Source of the DNA: Phycicoccus sp. CSK15P-2
GTDB taxonomy: Bacteria; Actinomycetota; Actinomycetes; Actinomycetales; Dermatophilaceae
Direction: 5' to 3'
Length of the DNA stretch: 37,065 nt
NCBI RefSeq assembly: GCF_016888005.1
Contig: NZ_JAFDVE010000037.1
Location: 1 to 37,065, forward strand
The notes beneath the pieces are model-generated. The model ran no database searches. It saw only the letters and a program-made list of their open reading frames with translations, and was not told the origin of the DNA. Positions within the stretch are counted from its first letter, which is position 1, and every line of letters begins with the position of its first letter. A program made the translations under genes and the position numbers. Below are positions 23,952 through 31,834 of the stretch, piece by piece.

Positions 23952-24230
23952 ATGGGGCGCCGGGGGTTGGAGACAGAGCGGCTGCGGTTGACCCGCCCTG
24001 TCGAGGCCGACTCCGCGGGGGTGTTCGCCGTCCTCGGCGAGCCGCGGACCGTCGAGCACAACCCGTCCGAGCTGCTGGCGGACGAGGAGGACGCCGCCGA
24101 GCTCGTCGCCCGATGGGTCCGCCACTGGGACGAGCACGGTTTCGGCTACTGGTGCGCTCGTGAGCGCGGGTCGCAGCGGCTCGTCGGCTACGTCGGGGTC
24201 AGGCGGATGGCCGTGCGGGAGCTGCCGTGA
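23952..24230 (+). pseudogene. GNAT acetyltransferase, N-terminal half only
   Basis: 92 codons. LETERLRLTRPVEADSAGVF and GEPRTVEHNPSELLADEEDA, then GFGYWCARERGSQRLVGYVGV, are the first half of a RimJ-type GNAT enzyme of about 170-185 residues. The frame stops after RRMAVRELP, before the conserved acetyl-CoA loop (normally a Q/RxxGxG/A segment after LYYRF-like strands). Without it no acetyl-CoA binding is possible. The break lies exactly where a fragment of an unrelated VOC protein begins, so this is a deletion join rather than a point mutation. Confidence 0.75.
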
Positions 24231-24355
24231 CCGAGGGCGCCTCACTGCGCGTCGAGATCTTCGACGCCGATCTGCAGAGGCGCCCCTGGGGTCTGGACGA
24301 CTTCCGCCTCTCGGACCCGGACGGCTACTACTACCGCTTCATCAGCCACCGCTGA
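24227..24355 (+). pseudogene. C-terminal fragment of a VOC/glyoxalase-like protein
   Basis: Forty-two codons from a GTG that overlaps the GNAT stop (GTGA). LRVEIFDADLQRRPWGLDDFR followed by LSDPDGYYYRFISHR is the last beta-strand unit of vicinal-oxygen-chelate (bleomycin resistance/glyoxalase) proteins, where W-G-x-x-x-F-x-x-x-D-P-D-G is diagnostic. The first ~90 residues are gone. The GTG is probably not a real start. Confidence 0.7.
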
Positions 24356-24410
24356 CCCATGCGCCGACTCGCGGCGGGAACGACCCGGCGACGTGGGTAG
24401 CATCGGCCGA

Positions 24411-25007
24411 GTGCCCACGCCAGAACCTGCACCGGCCAGGCGGTCGAGGCCGGGAGGTCGGACGGCGGAGGTGCGCGCTCGGTTGCTCGACGCCACCGTC
24501 GCGCTGATCGCCGAGGGCGGCGTCGTCGCGGTGACGTTCGACGCCGTGGCCAAGCGGGCCGGCGCGAGCCGGGCCACCGTCTACCGCAAGTGGGACGACC
24601 GCGAGGCGCTGATCGAGGAGGCCTTGCTGAGGTTCGCCACTGACTGGGTCGAGGTCGCCGACACCGGTGACCTGAGGGCCGACGTGGTCGACTTCCTGTG
24701 CCAGGTCGGTCACGTGCTGGCCACACCGATCGGGCGGGCCGTGATCAACGCGACGGTCACCGCCGGAGCCGGCGATCCCATCCGGGAGCTCGGCCACGCG
24801 GTGCAGGACCGGCGGATGGCCGCATTCCAGCACCGTCTCGACCGAGCCGTGGAGGCTGGCGAGCTGCCGCCCGTGGACGCCGGCTTCCTGAGCCTGATGC
24901 TGACCGGCCCGGTCTACCTCTGGGTCACCCGGGAGGGCCGGTCCGTCGAGCCGGACTTCGCAGAGCAGGTCGTCGACACCGTTCTCGACGGCCTCCGCAG
25001 CCGCTGA
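24411..25007 (+). CDS. TetR-family transcriptional repressor
   Basis: About 198 residues. The helix-turn-helix is RARLLDATVALIAEGGVVAVTFDAVAKRAGASRATVYRKWDDREALIEEAL (residues about 24-73), followed by a TetR C-terminal ligand domain with LCQVGHVLATPIGRAVI and FLSLMLTGPVYLWVTREG (TetR_C_16/AcrR-like). The start at GTG 24411 is preferred because TAGCAT (24398-24403) would set a transcription start near 24411, giving a leaderless mRNA; GTG 24393 is the alternative. It lies 147 nt upstream of a hydrolase/amidohydrolase operon whose promoter carries a dyad, so it is the likely repressor of that operon. Confidence 0.88.
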   Translation: MPTPEPAPARRSRPGGRTAEVRARLLDATVALIAEGGVVAVTFDAVAKRAGASRATVYRKWDDREALIEEALLRFATDWVEVADTGDLRADVVDFLCQVGHVLATPIGRAVINATVTAGAGDPIRELGHAVQDRRMAAFQHRLDRAVEAGELPPVDAGFLSLMLTGPVYLWVTREGRSVEPDFAEQVVDTVLDGLRSR

Positions 25008-25096
25008 CCCTCCCGTTCGCCGGCCATCCCGGCTCCTCGCCCGACCCCGGCCCGCCTCGCCACGCGCGCCGTCGACGAGTCGGTGCGTCTCCTCCC

Positions 25097-25126
25097 TTGC
25101 GTCGTACCGATACATTCTCGTATCGT
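25097..25126 (+). promoter_or_regulatory. Promoter with inverted repeat CGATAC-N6-GTATCG, likely TetR operator
   Basis: The dyad (25108-25125) has perfect 6-bp arms. TTGCGT (25097-25102) and TATCGT (25121-25126) with an 18-bp spacer could be the -35 and -10 boxes, so the dyad fills the core promoter. It precedes the crotonase-like gene by 29 nt. The adjacent TetR gene makes that protein the obvious candidate to bind here. Confidence 0.6.
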
Positions 25127-25154
25127 TAACGACATCTTCGCTCAGGAGGCACCC

Positions 25155-26015
25155 ATGGCACACGACCCGTCCGGCACCCACGGCTACGAGGGCTACATCG
25201 AGCCCCCGGCGTTCGAGGAGTACTCGCAGAAGTACTCCGACTTCTTCCGGATGCGGCGAGAGAACGGGATCATCGAGCTCCGGCTGCACACCGACGACGG
25301 TCCCTATGTGCACACCTGGGCCGCGCACAACGCGTGGACGCGGGTGTGGCAAGACGTCGGCAACGACCCCGAGAACCAGGTCCTGATCATCACCGGCACC
25401 GGCGACACCTGGTTCACCGCCGATCCGAACCGCTCCTGGGGCAAGCCGATCGTCGAGGAGGAGCCGGACTACATCTTCCAGCAGACCCTCGACGGTTGGA
25501 AGCTGATCGAGAGCTTCATGGGCAACCTCGACATCCCCACCATCGCGGCGGTCAACGGCCCCGGCATCCACACCGAGTTCGCGATGCTCTGCGACGTCAC
25601 CTTGTGCGCGGAGGACGCCGACTTCATGGACCCGCACTTCCTGGCCGGCAGCGTGCCGGGCGACGGGCAGGCCCTGGCCCTGCAGGCGCTGATGGGGCCC
25701 AAGCGGGCGGCGTACTACATCTACGGGGGCAAGTCGATCCCGGCGAAGACGGCGCTCGAGCTCGGCATCGTGAGCGACGTGCTGCCGCGCGAGCAGCTGC
25801 TCGACCGGGCTTGGGAGCTCGCCCGCTTCATCATGCAGCGCCCGCGGTTCTCCCGGTGGGCCACCCACAACGTGCTGTCCCGGCCGCTGAAGAAGGCCGT
25901 GCACGAGGACTTCGGCTTCCACCTGTCGCAGCAGATGCTCGCCGGGGTCGGCTCCAAGGAGCTGATCCCGGTCCGCGAGCTGATCATGGATGCCGGCTCG
26001 CGCGGGCTGTGGTGA
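25155..26015 (+). CDS. Crotonase-family beta-diketone (6-oxocamphor hydrolase-like) hydrolase
   Basis: 286 residues; AGGAGG (25144-25149) lies 5 nt before the ATG. The fold is crotonase: VLIITGTGDTWFTAD, IPTIAAVNGPGIHTEFAMLCDVTL, SIPAKTALELGIVSDVLP. It lacks the paired Glu residues of enoyl-CoA hydratases. Instead MDPHFLAGSVPGDG gives H161 and D170, nine residues apart, as H145 and D154 are in Rhodococcus 6-oxocamphor hydrolase; the N-terminal EEYSQKY and C-terminal RAWELARFI also match that enzyme. Such enzymes cut a C-C bond in cyclic beta-diketones (retro-Claisen) without CoA. The next gene, an amidohydrolase, starts 10 nt later, so the two are one operon. Confidence 0.75.
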   Translation: MAHDPSGTHGYEGYIEPPAFEEYSQKYSDFFRMRRENGIIELRLHTDDGPYVHTWAAHNAWTRVWQDVGNDPENQVLIITGTGDTWFTADPNRSWGKPIVEEEPDYIFQQTLDGWKLIESFMGNLDIPTIAAVNGPGIHTEFAMLCDVTLCAEDADFMDPHFLAGSVPGDGQALALQALMGPKRAAYYIYGGKSIPAKTALELGIVSDVLPREQLLDRAWELARFIMQRPRFSRWATHNVLSRPLKKAVHEDFGFHLSQQMLAGVGSKELIPVRELIMDAGSRGLW

Positions 26016-26025
26016 CGGGCCCGCG

Positions 26026-27273
26026 ATGAGGACCGTCGTACGGGGCGGCTCGGTGTTCGACGGCACCGGCGCCGCCCCGGCCGTGGCCGACGTCGCCATC
26101 GAGGGCGGTCGGATAGCCGAGGTGGGCGTCGGGCTCGACGGAGACGACCAGGTCGACGCCCACGGCCTCTCGGTGCTGCCCGGCCTGTTCGACTGCCACG
26201 TGCACACGGTGGTCAGCGGCGGCGACCTGGCGGGGCTGGCCTACCGGCCGTTCTCCTATCAGTTCTTCGAGGCCGCGCGGAACCTGCGGGCGACGCTCGA
26301 CGCCGGCATCACCACCGTGCGCGATGCCGCCGGTGCCGACCTGGGCATCAAGCGCGCGGCGGAGGACGGGCTGATCGACGGCCCCAGGGTGCACATCGCG
26401 ATCAGCGCGCTTTCGCAGACCGGTGGCCACTACGACGGCTGGCAGCCCTCGGGCCTGCAGCTCACGCCCGTGCTCCCGCATCCGGGCCGGCCGTCGGGGG
26501 TCGCCGACGGTCCCGAGGCGGTGCGCCGGGAGGCACGGGAGATCATCCGGGCCGGCGCCGACGTGCTCAAGGTGTGCGTCTCCGGCGGCATCATGTCCAG
26601 CCGCGACCACCCCGAGCACGCGCAGCTGCGACCCGACGAGCTCGCCGTGATCGTGGCCGAGGCCGAGGCCGTGGAGCTGAAGGTGATGGCGCACGCGCAC
26701 TCGGCCGACGGGGTCAAGGCGGCGCTGCGCGCCGGCGTTCGCTCCATCGAGCACGGAACGCTGCTCGACGACGAGGCGATCGAGCTGATGCTCCGATCGG
26801 ACGCCTGGCTCGTGCCGACGCTCCTGGTGCACGACTTCCTCCAGCGGGCCGCAACCAGCGGCGCACCGCTCCCGCCGGGGGCAGTGGAGAAGCTCGCGTG
26901 GGCGACCGAGGCGCACCACGACTCGGTCGCACGGGCCGTTGCCGCTGGGGTGAAGGTGGCGATGGGGACCGACTCGGGCGTCGTCCCCCACGGCAACAAC
27001 CTCGACGAGCTCGCCCTGCTGACCGGCGTCGGCCTGAGCCCCGAGCGCGCCCTCTCGGCGGCCACCTCGGAGGCCGCCCGGCTGCTCGGCGTCGCCGACG
27101 AGCTCGGCACACTGGAGCCCGGCAAGCGCGCCGACCTGGTCCTCGTCCACGGCGACGCCCTCGACCTCGCCGACCTCAAACCCCGGATCCGCGCCGTCTA
27201 CATGAACGGACGGCGCGTCCGGTACGCCGCCGGCGACCACGGTCGCCACGAGACCGATGCCGCGTCGCCCTGA
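26026..27273 (+). CDS. Metal-dependent amidohydrolase (imidazolonepropionase-like / prolidase type)
   Basis: 415 residues. The barrel metal ligands are visible: LFDCHVHTVV (HxH), VLKVCVSGG (bridging Lys), VMAHAHS (His), SIEHGTL (His) and VAMGTDSGVVPHG (Asp). N- and C-terminal strands (VRGGSVFDGTG; TLEPGKRADLVLVHGDAL) form the usual beta-sandwich. This is the COG1228 subgroup, which includes Xaa-Pro dipeptidases, organophosphate acid anhydrolase-like and ochratoxin-degrading enzymes that split amide or lactone bonds. It is 10 nt downstream of the 6-oxocamphor-hydrolase-like gene and shares its TetR-type promoter, so both probably act on one degradative route; the compound is unknown. Confidence 0.88.
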   Translation: MRTVVRGGSVFDGTGAAPAVADVAIEGGRIAEVGVGLDGDDQVDAHGLSVLPGLFDCHVHTVVSGGDLAGLAYRPFSYQFFEAARNLRATLDAGITTVRDAAGADLGIKRAAEDGLIDGPRVHIAISALSQTGGHYDGWQPSGLQLTPVLPHPGRPSGVADGPEAVRREAREIIRAGADVLKVCVSGGIMSSRDHPEHAQLRPDELAVIVAEAEAVELKVMAHAHSADGVKAALRAGVRSIEHGTLLDDEAIELMLRSDAWLVPTLLVHDFLQRAATSGAPLPPGAVEKLAWATEAHHDSVARAVAAGVKVAMGTDSGVVPHGNNLDELALLTGVGLSPERALSAATSEAARLLGVADELGTLEPGKRADLVLVHGDALDLADLKPRIRAVYMNGRRVRYAAGDHGRHETDAASP

Positions 27274-27294
27274 GCGACGGCCGCGTCGCAGCCG

Positions 27295-27591
27295 ATGTGC
27301 GACCCCTCTCGGACGAGGAGCGAACCGAGTTCGCGCAGCGGTGGCGGCGGACGCACGTGCTGGCACTCCGCCGAGTGGCACGCCGTGAGAGGGTTGCCGT
27401 GGTCAGGGTCGATGGCCACCTCCGCGCTGCTCGCGCGGATGGTGCGGGTCAACGGCACCACGTGCACCGACATTCGGCCCACCCCCGAGCACCCGTGCAG
27501 CGGTCACGACGACGGCAGGACGGTACGACCCCGCCTCACGACCGGCCGGAGTACCGAGGTCGAGCTCGACGACATCACCCGGCGTCAGCAT
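27295..27591 (-). pseudogene. MazF/PemK-like toxin inactivated by a frameshift
   Basis: From ATG 27591 the frame gives LTPGDVVELDLGTPAGREAGS then YRPAVVVTAARVLGGGPNV, the start of a MazF-type mRNA endonuclease with GDVV and RPAVVV. It then goes out of frame. One base further the frame gives VHVVPLTRTIRASSAEVAID and ECQHVR, the missing second half. Removing one G from GTCGGTGCAC (27462-27471 on the plus strand) restores PNVVHVVPLT exactly. After ECQHVR the last ~30 residues look degraded and the frame runs into the end of the amidohydrolase gene. A sequencing error could mimic the one-base change. Confidence 0.7.
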
Positions 27592-27706
27592 CGAGCCAGG
27601 CCGTCTCGTCCTCTGTCAGCCCCTCGGCAAGGTCGCGCCCCATGGCGTCCTGGCGCAGCGCCCGCAGGGCGCTGCTGACGGTCTCATCGATCGTCTCGCG
27701 GCGTTC
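27575..27706 (-). pseudogene. C-terminal antitoxin-like fragment overlapping the MazF remnant
   Basis: A frame ending at TGA 27575-27577 overlaps the MazF ATG by 17 nt, the normal antitoxin-toxin arrangement. It reads AAERRETIDETVSSALRALRQ then DAMGRDLAEGLTEDETAWLD, an acidic helix like the tail of MazE/VapB-type antitoxins (ETIDE..SALRAL). No start codon or DNA-binding N-terminus is seen upstream, so it is most likely broken too. Confidence 0.4.
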
Positions 27707-27845
27707 GGCCGCCCCGGGTCCCCGACTGTTGGCGACAGCCCAAGGACCGATCGGTCGCGGGACCGGACGATATCGAGGACGGGGGAGGAAAGGCGCGGGG
27801 ATGACTCCCCCTCGGTCGGTCTGCGTTCACGAACGACCCTCACGG

Positions 27846-28553
27846 CTATCCCGGCACGGCGCGCACGAGGAGCCAGGTGGCCGGGTAGGTCATCAGGAAC
27901 ACCAAACCTGCGGCGAGCATGAACCACGGGACCCGAGTGACAATGGTCAACACGCGACGGTCGACTCCGAGGTCCCGGCTCAGCGCGGCCAGGTGGACAT
28001 CGCCGACGCCGACAAGTCGTCCGACGCTGGCCCCCCACGACCTAATGCCCCTCGCCGCTCTCCAAACCCACCCGCGTTGTCGTCGGTCGCCCGCACCGGG
28101 CTGCGGCTCTGGAGACGGAGAGTTCCGTGGCAACGATTCAGCACCATCCGGCGCCTGTGACCGCCGACTCTCACCCAAACGAATGAGCGTGATCGCCAGC
28201 ACCCCTCCCCCCATAAAGAAGACGGCGGACCAGTCGAGACCTTCCCGCAGCGCCAGATCAAGAACGATCCCGGTCACGACCAGCCACCCCGGCATGAGCG
28301 AGCAGGCCAGGTCGATCAGTCCAGACCCACGCACCGGTCGGGGCGATGCAGAGTGTTCCCCAGGCAACTGCGGCCGGCGCCGATACCAGGTCTCCCAGAC
28401 ACCGCTCAGCACGACCACAACCAACCACGACACGGACAGAGCCAACGTCAGGTCACCGCGAACGCTCCGATACACCAGGTAGGCCAAGAGCCCCACCGTG
28501 CACGCCCGAACGACGCCAGTGATCCACCTCGACACTCTGACTCCCGACGTCAC
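27846..28553 (-). CDS. Membrane protein, function unknown
   Basis: 235 residues from GTG 28553. Hydrophobic segments: about 7-27 (VVRACTVGLLAYLVYR), 32-48 (LALSVSWLVVVVLSGVW), 75-93 (LACSLMPGWLVVTGIVL), 102-118 (AVFFMGGGVLAITLI) and 210-230 (FMLAAGLVFLMTYPATWLLV). A charged Pro/Arg/Ser-rich cytoplasmic loop (about 121-190) joins the fourth and last. No family is recognised. Codon use is a little less GC-rich than in the metabolic genes to the left. The neighbours are a dead MazF toxin and a nuclease-like gene, so it belongs to an accessory segment. Confidence 0.6.
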   Translation of the reverse strand: MTSGVRVSRWITGVVRACTVGLLAYLVYRSVRGDLTLALSVSWLVVVVLSGVWETWYRRRPQLPGEHSASPRPVRGSGLIDLACSLMPGWLVVTGIVLDLALREGLDWSAVFFMGGGVLAITLIRLGESRRSQAPDGAESLPRNSPSPEPQPGAGDRRQRGWVWRAARGIRSWGASVGRLVGVGDVHLAALSRDLGVDRRVLTIVTRVPWFMLAAGLVFLMTYPATWLLVRAVPG

Positions 28554-28750
28554 CGACCCGCCCGGTCGATCGTAGAGCAGAAGCCGCGGGGGTCTCAGCG
28601 GATTCGGGGCAGGGCTCGCGCTACCCGCTACTGGGACAGGTCCGGAGTCATGCCTGGGCCCCAAGGGTGGATCGCAGCACGCTCGGCTGCCACAGCGGAT
28701 AGATTGCGAGGGCTGGTCAGGTCGCCGACGACCTCGGAGAAGGGCATTCC

Positions 28751-29902
28751 ATGGGGCGAAGGATCTTGGTGGAGCTTGCTGACGGAGTGATGCCGATCCT
28801 CGACGAGGTTGCCGCAGCTAGCGAGGCTCAGCTGCAGGAGAAGCTCAAGGACCATCCGGAACTTCTGCCGCTCGAAGAGCTGGGCCTCGGGGAGCCGGCC
28901 ATCGTCGTGGGGAGGGAGTCCCAAGTCGAGTCGGGTCGGGTGGACCTGGTGGTGCTAGGAAACGGGGGCGAACTCGCCCTCGTCGAGTTCAAGACAGGGC
29001 CTCAGAACCCTGACTTCCGCGAGTGTCTTGCGCAGCTGATCGACTACGGGTCGGACCTTTGGGGACTCTCCGTCGATGAGTTCGAAGCTCGAGTCGTTCG
29101 ACGCTACTTCGATGGTGCTCACTCTCCTTCGCACCTCACGGCGAAGTCGCTACAAGATGTGATTGTCGCGACCTGGGGCGGGACAGACGGAGACGCTGTG
29201 GACTGGCGTGAGCGCCTGACGGCCCAGTTGCGAGACGGTGACTTCTTGTATGTCGCTGTTGCGCAGCGCTTCACCCCTCCAGTACTGAAGACTCTCCAGT
29301 ATCTGAATGCAGTGACCGAGGCACGTTTTGCAGCCGTGGAGCTCGTGCGCTTCGAGGGTGCCCACCACGCTGCGTTCGAGGCCCGCTTCGTGGCTGGCGC
29401 TCAGCCTCCGGGCAATCGCGGGACTGCTGCGAAGGCGTCGCTGGCCGGGGTCGATGACTTTCTCACGCCGATCGCCGATGACGAGTACCGCCATCAGGCA
29501 CGGGACCTGCTCGAGGGCTTGGGATCCATCGAGGGGCTGACGATCTTCTGGGGCACGACTGGCTGCTCACTCCGGGTTCCCCTGAGCAACCGCTCCCCCC
29601 TCTCCATCGGCTGGCTCTTTCCTCCGGGACCACCTCGATGGATGGGCCTCAGCGATGTCACCCTGGGTTGGTACGAGGACGCCAACGGTCTAGCGCTCTC
29701 GAACCAGGCTCTGCATGCGCTCGAGATGTACCGAGCCGACATCACGGCTATTGGCGACGGCAACCCCCCGAGCAGCGGCAGCATCCGAGGGCTGACATTC
29801 GGGCCGTCTGCCGTCGTCGCGCATGTAGAGGAACTTCGCGAAGCCGTGGCCCGCGTTGTCGCGGAGCTGCGCGCCGCCCCTGCGGCGAACATCGACGGCT
29901 GA
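28751..29902 (+). CDS. PD-(D/E)XK nuclease-like protein (NucS/DUF91-like N-terminal domain)
   Basis: 383 residues; GGAGAAGG (28736-28743) lies 7 nt before the ATG. Residues about 24-110: SEAQLQEKLKDHPELLPL, a typical first helix of these nucleases, then GRVDLVVLGNGGELALVEFKTG with D65 and E79-F-K81, the PD-(D/E)xK metal site, and Q95 in the following helix (ECLAQLIDYG). The remaining ~270 residues are unassigned, with GLTIFWGTTGCSLRVPL and SIGWLFPPGPPRWMGLSDVTLGWY suggesting a second beta-rich domain. It may be a DNA endonuclease in defence or repair. Codons use more A/T in third positions than the neighbours, suggesting transfer. Confidence 0.65.
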   Translation: MGRRILVELADGVMPILDEVAAASEAQLQEKLKDHPELLPLEELGLGEPAIVVGRESQVESGRVDLVVLGNGGELALVEFKTGPQNPDFRECLAQLIDYGSDLWGLSVDEFEARVVRRYFDGAHSPSHLTAKSLQDVIVATWGGTDGDAVDWRERLTAQLRDGDFLYVAVAQRFTPPVLKTLQYLNAVTEARFAAVELVRFEGAHHAAFEARFVAGAQPPGNRGTAAKASLAGVDDFLTPIADDEYRHQARDLLEGLGSIEGLTIFWGTTGCSLRVPLSNRSPLSIGWLFPPGPPRWMGLSDVTLGWYEDANGLALSNQALHALEMYRADITAIGDGNPPSSGSIRGLTFGPSAVVAHVEELREAVARVVAELRAAPAANIDG

Positions 29903-29907
29903 GTCGG

Positions 29908-30303
29908 CTACCAGCTGAGCATACGGTCGTTCGTGCGTCCGCGGGTTGGCCCCTGAGGAGGTCTGGCCGGCGCTGCGCCGGCGGCGAAGTGGGGCATCGA
30001 CGCGTCCGGCTCGCGAGGCGCAATCATCGTCGAGAACTCGGCTCGAAAGCCGCACTGGCAGCAACGAGCCGTCTGCAGACGGTTCGGAACCTGACAGAAG
30101 GCTTCCCATCCGAGAGCACGGCCGCTCGCCGGGCCTGTAGCCCCGTCTGGGCGGAAGGACGCACATACGATGCCAGCTCCTGCGCGGGCCCACAGTCGGC
30201 CGCGAAGGTGCGCGTAGTAGTGGCCGGGGCGCAGAAGTCCGATCACGATTGCGATCTGCGTCCCGACGGCGACCTTGAGCGCATCTCGACAGTTCCTCGT
30301 CAC
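29908..30303 (-). CDS. Possible small Cys-containing protein downstream of dnaB
   Basis: An open frame of 131 residues begins at GTG 30303, 11 nt after the dnaB stop on the same strand. It contains RPGHYYAHLRGRLWARAGAGI, a CQVP...RCCQCGF stretch that could bind zinc, and a Pro/Arg-rich tail. Third-position GC is about two thirds, lower than in most of the window but like the nuclease gene next door. No family is recognised and no ribosome site is clear. It may be a chance frame; this 412-nt gap otherwise holds nothing I can name. Confidence 0.3.
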   Translation of the reverse strand: MTRNCRDALKVAVGTQIAIVIGLLRPGHYYAHLRGRLWARAGAGIVCASFRPDGATGPASGRALGWEAFCQVPNRLQTARCCQCGFRAEFSTMIAPREPDASMPHFAAGAAPARPPQGPTRGRTNDRMLSW

Positions 30304-30314
30304 CGCTGGGTGCC

Positions 30315-31685
30315 CTAGAAGCCGCCGTCCTTGGCCATGTTGTTGAAGCGCGAGTAGTGGCCCTGGAAAGCGAGGACGAGGTCCTTGGTCGGGCCGTTCC
30401 TGTGCTTGGCGACGATGACGTCGGCCTCGCCCTCGCGCTCGACGTCGCCGCGGTCGCGGTGCAGGAGGATGACGACATCCGCGTCCTGCTCGATAGAGCC
30501 CGATTCTCTCAGGTCGGACATCTGCGGTCGCTTGTCGGTGCGCTGCTCCGGGCCACGGTTCAGCTGGCTGATCGCGATGACCGGCACCTCGAGCTCCTTG
30601 GCGAGCAGCTTGAGCGCCCGCGAGAACTCCGCGACCTCCTGCTGGCGCGACTCGACCTTTTTGCCGGACGTCATGAGCTGCAGGTAGTCGATGACGACGA
30701 GCTTGAGGTTGTGCTGCTGCTTCAGCCTCCGGCACTTGGCCCGGATCTCCATCAGCGACATGTTCGGGCTGTCGTCGATGAACAGCGGCGCGCTGCTGAT
30801 CTTCCCCATGATCCGGGCCAGCTTGTTCCACTGGTCCTGGTTCTTCAGGCCGCGCCGCAGGTCCTGCAGCTGGATCGTCGCCTCCGCCGACAGGATGCGC
30901 ATCGTGATCTCGGTGCGGCTCATCTCGAGCGAGAACACCGCCGCCGCCATGTTGTGCTTGATCGCCGCCGCCCGGACGACGTCGATTCCGAGGGTTGACT
31001 TCCCTACGGCAGGCCTCGCCGCGAGGACGATCATCTGGCCCGGGTGCAGCCCGTGCGTCAGCTCGTCGAGCTCGATGAACCCCGTGGGCACGCCGATGAG
31101 GTCGTCGGTGCGCCCCGACGCGGCCTCGATCTCGGTGAGCGTCTCGTCGAGGATCTCGCCGAGTACGTGGTAGTCCTCACCGCCGCGCTTGTCGGCGACG
31201 CCGTAGACCTCGGCCTGCGCGCGGTTGACGATGTCGTCGATGTCGCCCTCGCCCTGGGCGTACCCGAGCTGGACGATGCGCGTCCCCGCCTCGACGAGCC
31301 GCCGCAGCACCGCCCGCTCGTGGACGATCTCGGCGTAGTAGCCCGCGTTCGCGGCAGTCGGCACCGACTGGATCAGCTGGTGCAGGTACGCCTGCCCCCC
31401 GACGCGGGCGAGGTCGCCCCGCTTGGACAGCTCGTCGGCGACGGTGATGGCGTCGGCCGGCTCGCCCCGGCCGAAGAGGTCGAGGACGGCGTCGAAGATC
31501 GCCTCGTGCGCCGGCCGGTAGAAGTCCTGCGCCTTGACCTGCTCGAGACAGTCGGCGATGGCGTCCTTGTCGAGAAGCATCGACCCGAGCACCGACTGCT
31601 CGGCATGGAGGTCCTGCGGCGGCACCCGCTCGTCCGGGCGCTCCGGGGGCGCCGAGAACCCCGAGCTGAGCTCCGCGATGCTCAC
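30315..31685 (-). CDS. dnaB: Replicative DNA helicase DnaB
   Basis: 456 residues from GTG 31685. The N-terminal domain (about 20-125: DLHAEQSVLGSMLLDKDAI, FYRPAHEAIFDAVLDLF, YYAEIVHERAVLRRLVEAG) binds primase. The linker and RecA-like motor follow: Walker A ARPAVGKST (223-231), SLEMS (252-256), Walker B LVVIDYLQLM with D333, then ISQLNRGPEQR and the sensor SGSIEQDADVV with the arginine-finger-containing tail. The hexamer opens the replication fork 5' to 3'. There is no intein, although dnaB of actinomycetes often has one. The ribosomal protein gene rplI, often found upstream, is not here. Confidence 0.97.
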   Translation of the reverse strand: MSIAELSSGFSAPPERPDERVPPQDLHAEQSVLGSMLLDKDAIADCLEQVKAQDFYRPAHEAIFDAVLDLFGRGEPADAITVADELSKRGDLARVGGQAYLHQLIQSVPTAANAGYYAEIVHERAVLRRLVEAGTRIVQLGYAQGEGDIDDIVNRAQAEVYGVADKRGGEDYHVLGEILDETLTEIEAASGRTDDLIGVPTGFIELDELTHGLHPGQMIVLAARPAVGKSTLGIDVVRAAAIKHNMAAAVFSLEMSRTEITMRILSAEATIQLQDLRRGLKNQDQWNKLARIMGKISSAPLFIDDSPNMSLMEIRAKCRRLKQQHNLKLVVIDYLQLMTSGKKVESRQQEVAEFSRALKLLAKELEVPVIAISQLNRGPEQRTDKRPQMSDLRESGSIEQDADVVILLHRDRGDVEREGEADVIVAKHRNGPTKDLVLAFQGHYSRFNNMAKDGGF

Positions 31686-31834
31686 CCGCCGACCCCTTCC
31701 GTCCGATCCACCGACACCCCCGACCACCGAGGACGTGGACCGTGGGCGTGTGCCCGACAGCAGATCATCGACCTCTGACAGGCCCGGTCCGACGAGTCAC
31801 CGTAGGTCGCCGTCGTGCTGACGCCAAAGTGAGT

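Noticed and set aside
24411-27273. Camphor degradation cluster
   Set aside because: Only the 6-oxocamphor-hydrolase-like enzyme resembles that pathway; no P450, ferredoxin, dehydrogenase or Baeyer-Villiger gene is present.
30315-31685. Intein in dnaB
   Set aside because: The 456-residue protein reads straight through the Walker A and later motifs with no insertion.
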